Source of the DNA: Yersinia enterocolitica subsp. enterocolitica
GTDB lineage: Bacteria; Pseudomonadota; Gammaproteobacteria; Enterobacterales; Enterobacteriaceae
Assembly (NCBI RefSeq): GCF_901472495.1
Contig: NZ_LR590469.1
Coordinates: 3,224,001-3,288,000 of the forward strand
Length of the DNA stretch: 64,000 nucleotides
Direction: 5' to 3'
Each line of letters starts with the position of its first letter. The first letter of the stretch is position 1. The notes under the pieces were generated by a model, which did no database searches, was not told the origin of the DNA, and saw only the letters and a program-made list of their open reading frames with translations. Below are positions 7,854 through 17,934 of the stretch, in pieces. The position numbers and the translations under genes are program-made.

Positions 7854-9746
7854 TTAATTCACAGAAGAAAACAGCCCGCTGTCGCGCAATAAATGGTCAT
7901 TACCCCGACGGCGAGTGAAGCCGCTGCGGTCAAAGAATTCAAGGATTTGAATCGCCAGCTTACGGCCAATACCTAACCGGTCACGAAAATCTGCTGCGCT
8001 GGCGCTGCCTTGACTGGCATCCAATTCACGAATCAAATCAGCAAACTGCTCAATACGTTGGCTCAGATAGTAGCGGTCGGGAACAATTGCCGTGATGTAG
8101 CCCAGTTGTGCCGCTTTACGTAGCAAGCTGCGCATTTCACTTTCATCCATTGCCAATTGTGCCGCTAAATCACGAACCCACCACGGATCGTCAGAGAAAT
8201 AGGGGGCAACCTGTTGCCATCGTGCTTGTTCTTGCTCGGTAAATCCCAATCCATGATCAGGCAGATGCAACCAGCCACGGGTATTTTTTAGCGCGCCTTG
8301 TGCCAGCAGATTATCAATTAAACGAAACACCAATGCTTCATCCAATGTCGGCAATGCCATGCGCCGCAACCGCGCCCGCCCTAATCCTAACTGATCACTA
8401 TGCTGTTGATGGTAGAGACATAAAACATGCAATAAGGTTTGTTGAGCTTGCTGAGCATGAGGGCTAGACAGAGCAATATCACCGGCTACCACACAATCAG
8501 TACCTGCCAGCAATGCTGCCATATCATGGTTGTTAAGCTGACGCGCCCAACTGAATTTATGCAGAGAAATTGGCCCTTGTGCCAAATGCAACTCCAGCAC
8601 CTCAGGATCGCTCTTCGCTTGCGCTAACGCGGTTAACCACGCCAAAAATGCCGGTTGCCGTTTCCCCCGTTTTGGCACTGCCAGATGAATAACACGCGCC
8701 CCACCCAATGTCTTTTTCGCGGCAATATCTCGCAGAATCAAACGATCATTCTCAGCCAACCACAGGGGATTATCCAGCAGTAGCTCGGCCAGTATCAATT
8801 GGGATTGATCGCCCTCCGGTTGAGGGGGGTTAAGCAATGAAAAGCGCCCGGTAATATGGCTGGCGGCATGATGCAAATGCAGCGGTTGCCAGTGCTGTAT
8901 CGGTTCATCTGCATCGACGACGACCAACACTCTATCCACGGGTTCCGCTGGCTGTTGGGCCAATAGCCAGTCACCACGATTGATCTGTTGTTTGCTAATA
9001 TCGCCGGAAATATTCAGGGCAATGCGCTGGCCCGCCTGCGCATGTTGGGTATCCTGGTTTTGAGCGTGTATACCTCGCACCCGTACTGGGCAATCACTGC
9101 CCGTGAGCCATAAGGTATCACCCACCGCTACTTTGCCCGCTAGCGCCGTCCCTGTGACCACTAAACCTGCGCCTTTCACACTGAAGGCGCGGTCAATAGC
9201 CAGACGAAACCGCCGCGATAGCCGGTGACTATTTTCATCTTGCTGCTGGCATTGCGCCAGATGCTCGCGCAATTCACTAATACCCAGGTCGGCCGTAGCC
9301 GCAGTGACAAACAGCGTGACTTGCTCGATTTCCCAGCCTTGGGCTAACAGCTCAGCCATCACTTGCTGGCGTACTTGCGCAATACGCTCGTCATCCACTC
9401 TATCGGATTTAGTCAGCGCCACCGTCAATGTCGGGCGGCCCGTCAGCCGCAGGATGGCCAGATGCTCGCGGGTTTGCGCCATCACGCCATCATCACAGGC
9501 CACCACCAGCAAAGCATGAGCAATACCGCCGACGCCAGCCAGCATATTGGCAAGAAATTTCTCATGTCCGGGGACATCAATAAACCCGATAATGCTGCCA
9601 TCAGGTTGTGGCCAGTAGGCATAACCCAAGTCAATGGTCATGCCGCGTTGTTTTTCTTCCGGCAAGCGGTCTGCATTAACCCCGGTAATGGCTTGTAAAA
9701 GCGTGGTTTTACCGTGGTCAACATGACCCGCAGTTGCAATAATCAT
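7854..9746 (-). CDS. selB: Selenocysteine-specific elongation factor SelB
   Basis: A 630-residue translation factor that brings Sec-tRNA(Sec) to the ribosome at UGA codons followed by a SECIS hairpin. The N-terminal GTPase has the P-loop GHVDHGKTTLLQ, the switch region EKQRGMTIDLGYAYW, DVPGHEKF and TKSD. EF-Tu-like domains 2-3 follow, then C-terminal winged helices (~450-630) that bind the SECIS. It overlaps selA by 4 bp and lies in the same direction as the fdo genes, whose FdoG needs selenocysteine. Length agrees with E. coli SelB (614 aa). Confidence 0.95.
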   Translation of the reverse strand: MIIATAGHVDHGKTTLLQAITGVNADRLPEEKQRGMTIDLGYAYWPQPDGSIIGFIDVPGHEKFLANMLAGVGGIAHALLVVACDDGVMAQTREHLAILRLTGRPTLTVALTKSDRVDDERIAQVRQQVMAELLAQGWEIEQVTLFVTAATADLGISELREHLAQCQQQDENSHRLSRRFRLAIDRAFSVKGAGLVVTGTALAGKVAVGDTLWLTGSDCPVRVRGIHAQNQDTQHAQAGQRIALNISGDISKQQINRGDWLLAQQPAEPVDRVLVVVDADEPIQHWQPLHLHHAASHITGRFSLLNPPQPEGDQSQLILAELLLDNPLWLAENDRLILRDIAAKKTLGGARVIHLAVPKRGKRQPAFLAWLTALAQAKSDPEVLELHLAQGPISLHKFSWARQLNNHDMAALLAGTDCVVAGDIALSSPHAQQAQQTLLHVLCLYHQQHSDQLGLGRARLRRMALPTLDEALVFRLIDNLLAQGALKNTRGWLHLPDHGLGFTEQEQARWQQVAPYFSDDPWWVRDLAAQLAMDESEMRSLLRKAAQLGYITAIVPDRYYLSQRIEQFADLIRELDASQGSASAADFRDRLGIGRKLAIQILEFFDRSGFTRRRGNDHLLRDSGLFSSVN

Positions 9747-11131
9747 GGTGCCAACTCCCTGAGCAACGCCGCTTCATCCTCCAGACAGCGCAAATCCAAC
9801 CATAAACGCTCATCTGCCACGCGGCCAATGATCGGTTTAGCCAAACCACGCCAGCGCGCAGTGAGTGCTTCCAGCGCACTTCCGCTGCCCTCTTTAGGGG
9901 TAAATGTTACCGCCCAACTGGGTAACCGGTCTACCGGTAATGAACCACTGCCAATCTGCGACCAGCATGACTCAACCGCCAGCGTAAACTCAGCGCCATA
10001 GCTGCTATTTAAGGCGGCCAGCACCCGCTGCGCACTCTCGGCAATATCTTGCGCCGGACGAGTTAGCAGCCGCATTGTCGGTAACAATTCGGTCAAACGA
10101 TCGGGTTGCTGATAAAGGCGCAAGGTCGCATCCAGTGCAGCCAGTGTCATTTTATCGGCCCGAAGCACCCGCTTGAGCGGATGCTGCTGCAATTGATCAA
10201 TCCACTGCTTTTTGCCGAGAATGATCCCTGCCTGAGGGCCACCGAGCAGCTTATCCCCTGAAAAAGTCACCAAATCGACGCCCGCTGCAATTAACTGCTG
10301 CGGCATCGGTTCCGCCGGTAAGCCGTAGCGGGTCATATCCACCAGCGAACCACTGCCCAGATCTGTTGCGGTCGGAATCGCAAATTCATGCCCTAACGCA
10401 GCCAGTTGCTGCTCCGCCACCGAGGCCGTAAAGCCCTCAATACTGTAATTGCTGGTATGCACTTTCATCAGCAAACCAGTATGTTCGCTAATGGCCTGAC
10501 GGTAATCTTTTAGATGAGTGCGGTTGGTGGTACCCACCTCAACCAGCTCACAACCAGCCTGACGCATCACATCCGGGATACGAAAAGCGCCGCCAATTTC
10601 CACCAATTCACCCCGAGAAACCACCACCTGCTTCCCGGCAGCCATGACAGTCAGCATCAAAAATACCGCAGCAGCATTATTATTAACGATGCAGGCATCT
10701 TCCGCTCCAGTCAGTTCGCAGAGTAAATCGGCTACCGCGCGATCACGATGGCCACGACCTGCACCACTCAGGGAATATTCGAGGGTAACCGCGCCGCGCA
10801 TGGCATCAGTTACCGCAGCAATAGCGGATTCCGCTAAAGGTGCTCGCCCTAGATTGGTGTGTAAAACGGTGCCGGAGAGGTTAAAGACGGGTTTTAATGC
10901 GGGTTGACGTTGGTTCAGTCGATGACGTAAAGCCGCAGGCCAGTCCGCACACCAATCAGCCAACGTATGGAATTGACGGATATATTCACGGGCTTCAGCC
11001 TGCATCAAACGCAGGTTTTCAGTTAACAAGGCTGCGCCATATTCATCCAGCAAAGGGGCCATTTCTGGCGCTCGCAGCAAGCTGTCTATGGCGGGTAACT
11101 GACTGTAAAGGTGATGGGGTTCTGCGCTCAT
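9743..11131 (-). CDS. selA: L-seryl-tRNA(Sec) selenium transferase SelA
   Basis: A PLP enzyme converting seryl-tRNA(Sec) to selenocysteyl-tRNA(Sec) with selenophosphate. I start it at MSAEPHHLYSQLPAIDSLL (462 aa), matching E. coli SelA (463 aa); an ATG two codons earlier is also in frame. FNLSGTVLHTNLGRAPL, VNNNAAAVFL and the PLP-lysine stretch FSGDKLLGGPQAGIILG are visible. It overlaps selB by 4 bp, so translation is probably coupled. fdhE lies 31 bp upstream, making a single Sec/formate-dehydrogenase cluster on this strand. Confidence 0.95.
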   Translation of the reverse strand: MSAEPHHLYSQLPAIDSLLRAPEMAPLLDEYGAALLTENLRLMQAEAREYIRQFHTLADWCADWPAALRHRLNQRQPALKPVFNLSGTVLHTNLGRAPLAESAIAAVTDAMRGAVTLEYSLSGAGRGHRDRAVADLLCELTGAEDACIVNNNAAAVFLMLTVMAAGKQVVVSRGELVEIGGAFRIPDVMRQAGCELVEVGTTNRTHLKDYRQAISEHTGLLMKVHTSNYSIEGFTASVAEQQLAALGHEFAIPTATDLGSGSLVDMTRYGLPAEPMPQQLIAAGVDLVTFSGDKLLGGPQAGIILGKKQWIDQLQQHPLKRVLRADKMTLAALDATLRLYQQPDRLTELLPTMRLLTRPAQDIAESAQRVLAALNSSYGAEFTLAVESCWSQIGSGSLPVDRLPSWAVTFTPKEGSGSALEALTARWRGLAKPIIGRVADERLWLDLRCLEDEAALLRELAP

Positions 11132-11162
11132 AGCCACTCAAATCAGGGGTAATAAGGAAAAG

Positions 11163-12092
11163 TTATTCCCCGGGAAACAAAAAGGGATTAATACTGCTAC
11201 GGGCAAACCCTTCGCCTTCCATCTTGGCATCAAGAATCAACGAGGCCAAATCATCTGCCACCGCTTCTACCATCGGGTCTTTTTCCTGATATAAGATTTT
11301 CAGGTAAGTGCCACAATCACCACAACTTTCCGCTTTCACGGCGGCTAATTCGGTGTCTAGCGACCAGTAGTTCAAATCACGGGTCTGCTCACAATTACTG
11401 CATTTAATCCGCACCACATGCCACTCGCTTTCACACAAGTTGCAGTGCAAATAACGTAAACCGTTTTGCGTACCGATATGTACCACACTGGAAACCGGAA
11501 TACTGCCGCACACTGGGCAGAATTGGCGATGTTCACCATATTCAGCCCGCGCTTTGCCAGGAATTTGGCTCGCCATCTGCGCCCAATACAAGGATAGCGC
11601 AGCCCAGATAAATGGCGCTTTTTCGCTGCCAATCTGTGCAAACTCGCGGTTTAACAGTGCATCTGCGTACAATTCCAACTCATGTACTGATGCCTTATCC
11701 AGATTATCCAGCACCGCCACGATATGGTCGGGGGCATCATGGCGTAACTCGGCAATCAATGCTGATAACAGCTTGCGCCAGTGATCCGTGCGCGGAAAAA
11801 CACTCAAATCTAGCGGCGGTTTACCACTGGCCGCAGATTGTGCCAACTCAGCCTGCATATCCAATACCAGCGGATGGTCATGCAGCGCTTTTTGCTGCGC
11901 TTGGGTAATTTTGGCAGCAAAATCCAGATAGTCAGCCAGTGGATTATCCAGCGCTAACTGCTGTAAACGTTCGGTGCGCCGGGTATACAGGCTTTTTAAA
12001 TTCGCGAAAAGTAACGGCGGGATATTCCCCGCCGTTGTACCTTTTTCGCTCTGTTTACCTAATTGATCTTTAGGGACAATGCGAATACTCAT
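11163..12092 (-). CDS. fdhE: Formate dehydrogenase accessory protein FdhE
   Basis: A 309-residue cytoplasmic protein from MSIRIVPKDQLGKQ, the same length and start as E. coli FdhE, needed for maturation of the Tat-exported formate dehydrogenases. It has the four-CxxC rubredoxin-like core: CPVCGS, CNLCES, CSNCEQ and CGDCGT. The ATG overlaps the fdoI stop by one base (TGATG), so it is translationally linked to the fdo operon. A longer open frame to 12152 exists but runs into fdoI. Confidence 0.94.
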   Translation of the reverse strand: MSIRIVPKDQLGKQSEKGTTAGNIPPLLFANLKSLYTRRTERLQQLALDNPLADYLDFAAKITQAQQKALHDHPLVLDMQAELAQSAASGKPPLDLSVFPRTDHWRKLLSALIAELRHDAPDHIVAVLDNLDKASVHELELYADALLNREFAQIGSEKAPFIWAALSLYWAQMASQIPGKARAEYGEHRQFCPVCGSIPVSSVVHIGTQNGLRYLHCNLCESEWHVVRIKCSNCEQTRDLNYWSLDTELAAVKAESCGDCGTYLKILYQEKDPMVEAVADDLASLILDAKMEGEGFARSSINPFLFPGE

Positions 12093-12742
12093 CAGGGTTT
12101 CTCTTCCTGTTTGTTCTGAAGCTGCCTTTTGGCATTGACCTCGCGATACCAACGCGGATGGTGCTTTTTAGCCCATGCTGCGGGTACCCAGCCTTCTACC
12201 ATCGCGGTAATGGTGCCTTTCACCCACAGGGCGGCATAAATATGCACCATAATCACGATAATCAATCCTACCGCGGCCAACGAATGCACCAACAGCGCCA
12301 GACGAATCAGTGGGATCGGGAAAGAGGGCGCAAAATAAGGCCGCCAAATTACCACGCCACTGGCCAGCAATAACACCAAGCTGATAATAGCAGCCCAGAA
12401 TACGCATTTCTGACCAAAATTATAGCGCCCCGTGTCACCCACTTCCTCATTCATGGCAATTTTATGGATATTTTTAGCCCACTCCAGGTCTTCCTTGTTG
12501 ATCAAGTTATGTTTCCAGTAACGGAAAAACATGATGAGGAAGGCAGCGAACATAATCACCCCAGCGAAGGGGTGAAGGATGCGCGCCAACTGCGGCGTAC
12601 CAAAAATATTCATCAACCAGTTAAATGATGGGAAGAAGAACCCCAGACCACTGATGGCAGCTAATATAAAACAAAAAGCCACTATCCAGTGATTGATTCG
12701 CTCCGGCGCACTGTAGCGCTGGATACGCTTTTCTTTTCTCAT
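12092..12742 (-). CDS. fdoI: Formate dehydrogenase-O cytochrome b556 subunit FdoI
   Basis: A 216-residue inner-membrane diheme cytochrome b with four hydrophobic segments. Family histidines are in RINHWIVAF, ILHPFAGVIMF, LLVHSLAAVG and IMVHIYAAL. It anchors FdoGH and passes electrons from formate to quinone. The 5' end overlaps fdoH by 4 bp and the stop overlaps the fdhE start. Slightly longer than E. coli FdoI (211 aa), with extra residues at the basic C-terminus. Confidence 0.94.
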   Translation of the reverse strand: MRKEKRIQRYSAPERINHWIVAFCFILAAISGLGFFFPSFNWLMNIFGTPQLARILHPFAGVIMFAAFLIMFFRYWKHNLINKEDLEWAKNIHKIAMNEEVGDTGRYNFGQKCVFWAAIISLVLLLASGVVIWRPYFAPSFPIPLIRLALLVHSLAAVGLIIVIMVHIYAALWVKGTITAMVEGWVPAAWAKKHHPRWYREVNAKRQLQNKQEEKP

Positions 12743-13710
12743 TTCCGCGTCTCCCCGTCGTCTGAGTGTTCAGCGGTGGTAGGCTCAGGAGCCTTGGATG
12801 CAGTATCGGAAGGCGCGGAATCCGGTTTATCGTCTTCGTTCTCTTCTTCTTCAACCCGGTTCGGGCCGACACCCACGTAGTGGAAGATACTGGCGGCAAA
12901 GGTCGCGGCAAAGCCAATCGCGGCCAGTGGTTTCCAGATGCCTTTCCAGAAAGTGACCGTCGGGCTGATGGTCGGGTTCTCCGGCAAACCATGATAAAGC
13001 TGTGGTTTATCCGCATGATGCAGCACATACATCACGTGGGTGCCCCCAACACCCGCTGGGTCATATAACCCGGCGTTATCAAAGCCGCGCGTTTTCAGTT
13101 CGCTAACCCGGCCGGCGGCCACTTCTTTCATCGCTTCTTTGGTACCAAAGTGAATCGCTCCAGTCGGGCAGGTTTTCACACAGGCAGGTTCCTGACCTAC
13201 ACCGACGCGATCGACGCACAGAGTACATTTGTACACCCGATTGTCGTCTTTGTTCATGCGCGGGACATCAAACGGGCAACCAGCGATGCAGTAACCACAA
13301 CCGATACAGTGCTCTGACTGGAAGTCGACAATACCATTCGCATACTGAATGATAGCGCCTTCTGACGGACAGGCTTTCAAACAGCCCGGATCAGCGCAAT
13401 GCATGCAGCCATCCTTACGGATCAGCCACTCCAGCTTGCCGCTCTCTTCGTCTTCAACTTCAGAAAAACGCATTACTGTCCATGACTTGGCGGTTAAATC
13501 GGCAGGGTTATCGTACACCCCGACGTTATGGCCCACTTCATCACGAATGTCGTTCCACTCCGAACAGGCCACCTGACAGGCTTTACAGCCGATACAGGTG
13601 GTGACGTCGATAAGCTTGGCCACCTCTTGCTGGTGGTTACGATCCTGTGGCGGCGGCGTAAGGGAATTGGTGCCAGAGCGCCGGATAATGTCTTGAGTTT
13701 GCAGTGACAT
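12739..13710 (-). CDS. fdoH: Formate dehydrogenase-O iron-sulfur subunit FdoH
   Basis: A 323-residue subunit with four [4Fe-4S] motifs: CIGCKACQVAC, CMHCADPGCLKAC, CIGCGYCIAGC and CTLCVD...CVKTC. It relays electrons from FdoG to FdoI and has a C-terminal TM helix (WKPLAAIGFAATFAASIFHYVG). After that helix comes an unusual acidic tail of ~45 residues rich in E, D, S and P (NRVEEEENEDDKPDSAPS), longer than in E. coli FdoH (300 aa). It lies 12 bp after fdoG and overlaps fdoI by 4 bp. Confidence 0.94.
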   Translation of the reverse strand: MSLQTQDIIRRSGTNSLTPPPQDRNHQQEVAKLIDVTTCIGCKACQVACSEWNDIRDEVGHNVGVYDNPADLTAKSWTVMRFSEVEDEESGKLEWLIRKDGCMHCADPGCLKACPSEGAIIQYANGIVDFQSEHCIGCGYCIAGCPFDVPRMNKDDNRVYKCTLCVDRVGVGQEPACVKTCPTGAIHFGTKEAMKEVAAGRVSELKTRGFDNAGLYDPAGVGGTHVMYVLHHADKPQLYHGLPENPTISPTVTFWKGIWKPLAAIGFAATFAASIFHYVGVGPNRVEEEENEDDKPDSAPSDTASKAPEPTTAEHSDDGETRK

Positions 13711-13722
13711 AGGTTCTCTCCG

Positions 13723-16700
13723 TTACACCTTTTCCACGTTGACCAGGAACGCCTTAAACTCTGGCGTTTGCGTATTAGCATCACCGACAAACGGTGTCAG
13801 GGTATTGGCAATAAAGCCTTTTTTCGCCACCCCTTCGTAACCCCAGTGGATCGGGATACCAATAGTGTCAACTTCCTGCCCATGAACATTCAGCGTACGA
13901 ATACGTTTGGTCACCACTGCCTTGGCTTTGATGTAGCCGCGGTTGGAGCTGACTTTCACGGTATCGCCCTGCTTAATGCCCTTTTTCGCCGCCAGTTTTT
14001 CGCCAATTTCCACAAACTGTTCTGGCTGAGCGATAGCATTGAGCAGCGCATGCTTAGTCCAGTAGTGGAAATGCTCGGTCAGACGATAAGTGGTGCCGAC
14101 ATACGGGAACTGCTCATGAGAACCCATTGCAGCCAGGTCATCTTTAAAGACGCGCGCAGCTGGGTTGGATATCACATTCGGATGCAGTGGGTTAGTGCCC
14201 AGCGGCGTTTCGAATGGCTCATAGTGTTCCGGGAATGGCCCTTCTGCCATTTTGTCGATGGCAAACAGACGCCCCATACCTTCAGGCTGCATAATGAACG
14301 GCCCGACATCACTACCCGGCGCGGCAGCGCTGTAATCTGGAATATCGACGCCGCCCCATTTGGCACCATCCCACTCCAGTAACTGGCGTTTCGGATCCCA
14401 AGGTTTACCCTGAGGGTCAGCGGACGCACGGTTGTACAGAATGCGACGGTTAAGCGGCCATGCCCATGCCCAGCCCAGCGTATTGCCAAGACCTGATGGA
14501 TCAGCATTATCGCGCCGTGCCATCTGGTTACCGGCTGGTGTCCAGCTACCGGCAAAGATCCAACAGCCACTGGCGGTAGTGCCGTCATCGCGCAGGTGAG
14601 CAAAGGTGCTGAGCTGCTCGCCCTTTTTGACCAGAACTTTGCCATCGGCATCGGTAATATCGGCCAGCGCTTTACCATTGCTTTCTTGTGCCACTTCTTC
14701 TGGCTCTGGATTGTCTGGCGTCAGATAATCCCAGGTCATATTGAGCACCTGCTCTGGCACTGCACCACCTTCGCGGCGGTACATATCACGCAGACGACTA
14801 AAGATACCGGCCAAAATAGCGCCATCGTTCAATGCTTCGCCCGGCGCATCAGCACCTTTCCAGTGCCATTGCAGCCAGCGGCTGGAGTTAACAATAGAAC
14901 CGTTTTCTTCAGCAAAACAGGTGGATGGTAAACGAAATACCTCCGTTTGAATTTTCGATGGATCGACCTCGTTAAATTCACCGTGGTTTTGCCAGAAATT
15001 CGCGGTTTCAGTATTGAGCGGGTCAATAGTCACCAAGAATTTCAGTTTCGACAGTGATGCCACTACTTTGTTTTTGTTCGGGAACGATGCGACCGGGTTA
15101 AAGCCCTGGCAAATATAGCCATTCACTTTGCCCTGCGACATCATTTCGAAATACTGCAAGACGTCGTAGCCTTTATCCCACTTAGGTAACCAGTCGTAGC
15201 CCCAGCCGTTCTCTTTCTGGGCTTTATCACCGTAGAAACTTTTCATCAGGCTGATGAAGAATTTCGGGTAATTACTCCAGTAGTTAACCTGGCCCGGTAA
15301 CAAGGTTTTCGGGGTGTTAGCCTTCAGGTATGTATCAATATCCGGCTGCTTTTCTGACGGCAAATTCAGGTAGCCCGGTAAGCTTTGTGACAGCAAGCCC
15401 AGGTCAGTTAAGCCCTGAATATTAGAGTGACCGCGCAAGGCGTTAATACCGCCCCCTGCCATCCCCATATTGCCCAGCAGCAACTGGATCATCGCCATAG
15501 TGCGGATGTTCTGCGCACCAACCGAGTGCTGTGTCCAGCCCAGCGCATACAGGAACGTGGCAGTTTTATTGGACGCACTGGTTTCGGCGAGATATTCGCA
15601 AACCTGCAAGAAATCTTCTTTTGGCGTACCGCAGATGTTGGAAACCACCTCTGGCGTGTAACGGCTGACGTGTTCTTTCAGCAAGTTCCACACACAGCGC
15701 GGGTCTTGTAATGTGACATCGCGTTTGGCAAAGCCGTTTTCATCCAACTGGTAATTCCAGGTGGTTTTATCGTATTTGCGGTTTTCGGCGTCATAACCAC
15801 TGAATAAACCCTCATCAAAGGTATAGTCTTCCCGCACCAGCAAGCTGGCGTTGGTATAAGCTTCGACGTATTCGCGATTAATTTTGTTGTTGGTCATCAG
15901 ATACAACAACACGCCGGACAGGAACGCAATATCGCTACCGGAACGGATGGGCGTGTAGAAGTCAGCCACCGATGCAGTACGGGTAAAGCGTGGGTCTATC
16001 ACCAGCAACTTGGCATTGTTGTGGATTTTGGCTTCCATCGCCCAGCGGAACCCCACCGGATGCGCTTCTGCCGCATTACCGCCCATGACGATAATTAAGT
16101 CTGCGTTCTTGATGTCAACCCAGTGGTTGGTCATCGCACCGCGACCAAATGTTGGAGCAAGACTTGCTACCGTTGGTCCGTGTCAGACACGTGCTTGGTT
16201 GTCTACGGCAAGCATGCCGAGAGCGCGACTAAATTTCTGGGTCAGATAACCCGTCTCATTACTGGATGCAGAAGCACACAGCATACCGGTACTCAGCCAA
16301 CGGTTGACGGTCACGCCCGCATCGTTGGTCTTAATGAAATTAGCGTCCCGGTCTTCTTTCATCAGCTTGGCAATGCGGTCAAATGCATCATTCCAAGTGA
16401 TTCGCTGCCATTTGTCTGAACCTGGCGCGCGATATTCTGGGTATTTCAAGCGGCTTTCGCTGTGAATAAAATCCACCAGCCCCGCACCTTTAGGGCACAG
16501 CGCACCACGGTTGACCGGATGATCCGGGTCCCCTTCAATGTGGAAAATACTCTCTTTGGCGTTTTTAGCACCATCGCCGAGGCTATACATCAAAAGCCCG
16601 CAACCGACGGAGCAATATGTGCAGGTATTCCGCGTTTCACGGGCGCGCAGCAACTTATAATTGCGCGTTTCCGCCAGCGCCACCGACGGCGTAAAGCCAA

Positions 16701-16770
16701 GTGCCGCGACCGTGGTTCCTGCCATACCGCCAGCGCAGATCTTAAAGAACTGCCTTCTGCTGACCTGCAT
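13723..16770 (-). CDS. fdoG: Formate dehydrogenase-O catalytic subunit FdoG, selenoprotein (in-frame UGA at 16183-16185)
   Basis: A molybdopterin oxidoreductase of 1015 residues that oxidises formate at the periplasmic face. The start MQVSRRQFFKICAGG is preceded by GGAGAG and carries a twin-arginine signal (SRRQFFK). Residues ~45-110 hold the [4Fe-4S] motif (CTYCSVGCGLLMY ... CPKG). The UGA at 16185-16183 is residue 196, between NQARV and HGPTVASLAPTFGRGAM, the place of Sec196 in E. coli FdoG; a SECIS hairpin follows and selA/selB lie next to it. It is therefore not a pseudogene or frameshift. It heads the fdoGHI-fdhE-selAB run. Confidence 0.96.
16145..16185 (-). promoter_or_regulatory. SECIS element for selenocysteine insertion in fdoG
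   Basis: Directly after the UGA, the minus strand folds as GG-U-AGCA / UGCU-CC with a five-base AGUCU apical loop and a bulged U; an outer CCAA/UUGG pairing extends the stem. The GU in the loop and the bulged U are what bacterial SelB recognises in fdhF-type SECIS hairpins. Core hairpin 16154-16171. Confidence 0.85.
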
Positions 16771-16929
16771 GGGTCTCTCCTTCATTCATTGTCACATTGT
16801 ATGAATTTAAAATTCAGTTCGCGCTTCCCTCAACAAAACCAGAAGCGCTAAAATCGCTGACGCAATATCACCTTTATCGGTGTGGGATACATTTCTATAT
16901 AAATGGAATTATACCCATACCATTCTTAA

Positions 16930-16945
16930 TGTGAATGTTACCACA
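16930..16945. promoter_or_regulatory. CRP-like site upstream of fdhD
   Basis: TGTGA-N6-CCACA, a 9 of 10 match to the CRP half-sites, within a wider AATGTG-N8-CACATT inverted repeat. It lies ~36 bp before the GTG I take as the fdhD start, in the fdhD-fdoG divergent region. Function is inferred from match and place only. Confidence 0.5.
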
Positions 16946-16980
16946 TTGTGATTATGGGTTATAACTTTCAGGGCCGCATA

Positions 16981-17808
16981 GTGAGCCAGATCAAACCTTC
17001 AGATATTGACCTCTCCACCGAAATTTGCGGTGCCAGGCAACTTAACGTGCTACAGCGCCATCACATGGCAGAACCGCAATTGGATTGGCTGGCAGAAGAA
17101 GTGCCGGTAGCGCTGGTATACAACGGCATTTCTCATGTGGTGATGATGGCGACCCCTAAGGATTTAGAGGCTTTCGCGCTGGGGTTTTCGTTGTCAGAAG
17201 GCATTATTACCGCGCCACAAGAAATCTATGCCATTGATGTCACACCCAGCTGTAATGGCATAGAAGTTAACATTGAACTCTCCAGCCGCCGTTTTGCAGG
17301 TTTAAAAGAACGCCGCCGAGCTATGGCTGGCCGCACTGGGTGTGGAGTTTGTGGTATCGAACAACTGGACGATATTTTCCGCCCCATCGCCCCCCTGCCT
17401 TTCACTCAGACCTTTAATTTGAATCAACTCGATAATGCGCTGGCACAGCTCAAACAAGTGCAAACAGTGGGTCAACTAACCGGCTGTACCCATGCTGCCG
17501 CCTGGATTAATCCTCAAGGCGAATTATTAGGTGGCTGTGAAGATGTGGGTCGTCATGTGGCGCTGGATAAGCTGCTGGGGGTTCGAGCTAAACAGCCGTG
17601 GCAGCAAGGCGCGGTGCTGGTTTCCAGCCGCGCCAGTTATGAGATGGTGCAGAAAACGGCTATGTGTGGAGCCGAGATTTTATTTGCTGTTTCAGCTGCA
17701 ACAACCTTAGCAGTTGAGGTAGCCGAGCGGTGTAATCTCACCTTGGTTGGCTTCAGTAAACCCGGCCGGGCAACGGTGTATACCCACCCAAATCGGATTC
17801 AGGAATAG
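16981..17808 (+). CDS. fdhD: Formate dehydrogenase sulfurtransferase FdhD
   Basis: FdhD passes sulfur from IscS to the molybdenum cofactor and is needed for active formate dehydrogenase. I choose GTG 16981 (MSQIKPSDIDLS, 275 aa) because the distance to the conserved GARQ matches E. coli exactly; an ATG at 16948 is in frame but overlaps the CRP-like region. EEVPVALVYNGISHVVMMA, the sulfur-carrying GCGVCG loop and GCTHAAAW are family landmarks. It is divergent from fdoG, whose product is its client. Confidence 0.93.
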   Translation: MSQIKPSDIDLSTEICGARQLNVLQRHHMAEPQLDWLAEEVPVALVYNGISHVVMMATPKDLEAFALGFSLSEGIITAPQEIYAIDVTPSCNGIEVNIELSSRRFAGLKERRRAMAGRTGCGVCGIEQLDDIFRPIAPLPFTQTFNLNQLDNALAQLKQVQTVGQLTGCTHAAAWINPQGELLGGCEDVGRHVALDKLLGVRAKQPWQQGAVLVSSRASYEMVQKTAMCGAEILFAVSAATTLAVEVAERCNLTLVGFSKPGRATVYTHPNRIQE

Positions 17809-17834
17809 AAAGACCACACAATAAGTACGGCATT

Positions 17835-17853
17835 GATAATCATTTTCAATATC
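17835..17853. promoter_or_regulatory. Fur box in the sodA promoter
   Basis: A 19-bp stretch matches the Fur consensus at 15 of 19 positions (GATAAT at the start, ATATC at the end). It overlaps the probable -35 of sodA; a TATAAT lies at 17865-17870. Fur control of sodA is known in E. coli. Confidence 0.65.
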
Positions 17854-17934
17854 ATTTAATTAACTATAATGATCCGAATGCTTACGCGGTGCTTACTTTT
17901 TTTGTGCCGCCCTACACCTACGGAGACGATGATT

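Noticed and set aside
13768..14382. 204-residue open frame opposite fdoG
   Set aside because: Antisense shadow of a conserved molybdopterin domain.
16183..16185. In-frame TGA splitting fdoG into two frames, as in a pseudogene
   Set aside because: It sits at the known selenocysteine position, is followed by a SECIS hairpin, and selA/selB are adjacent.
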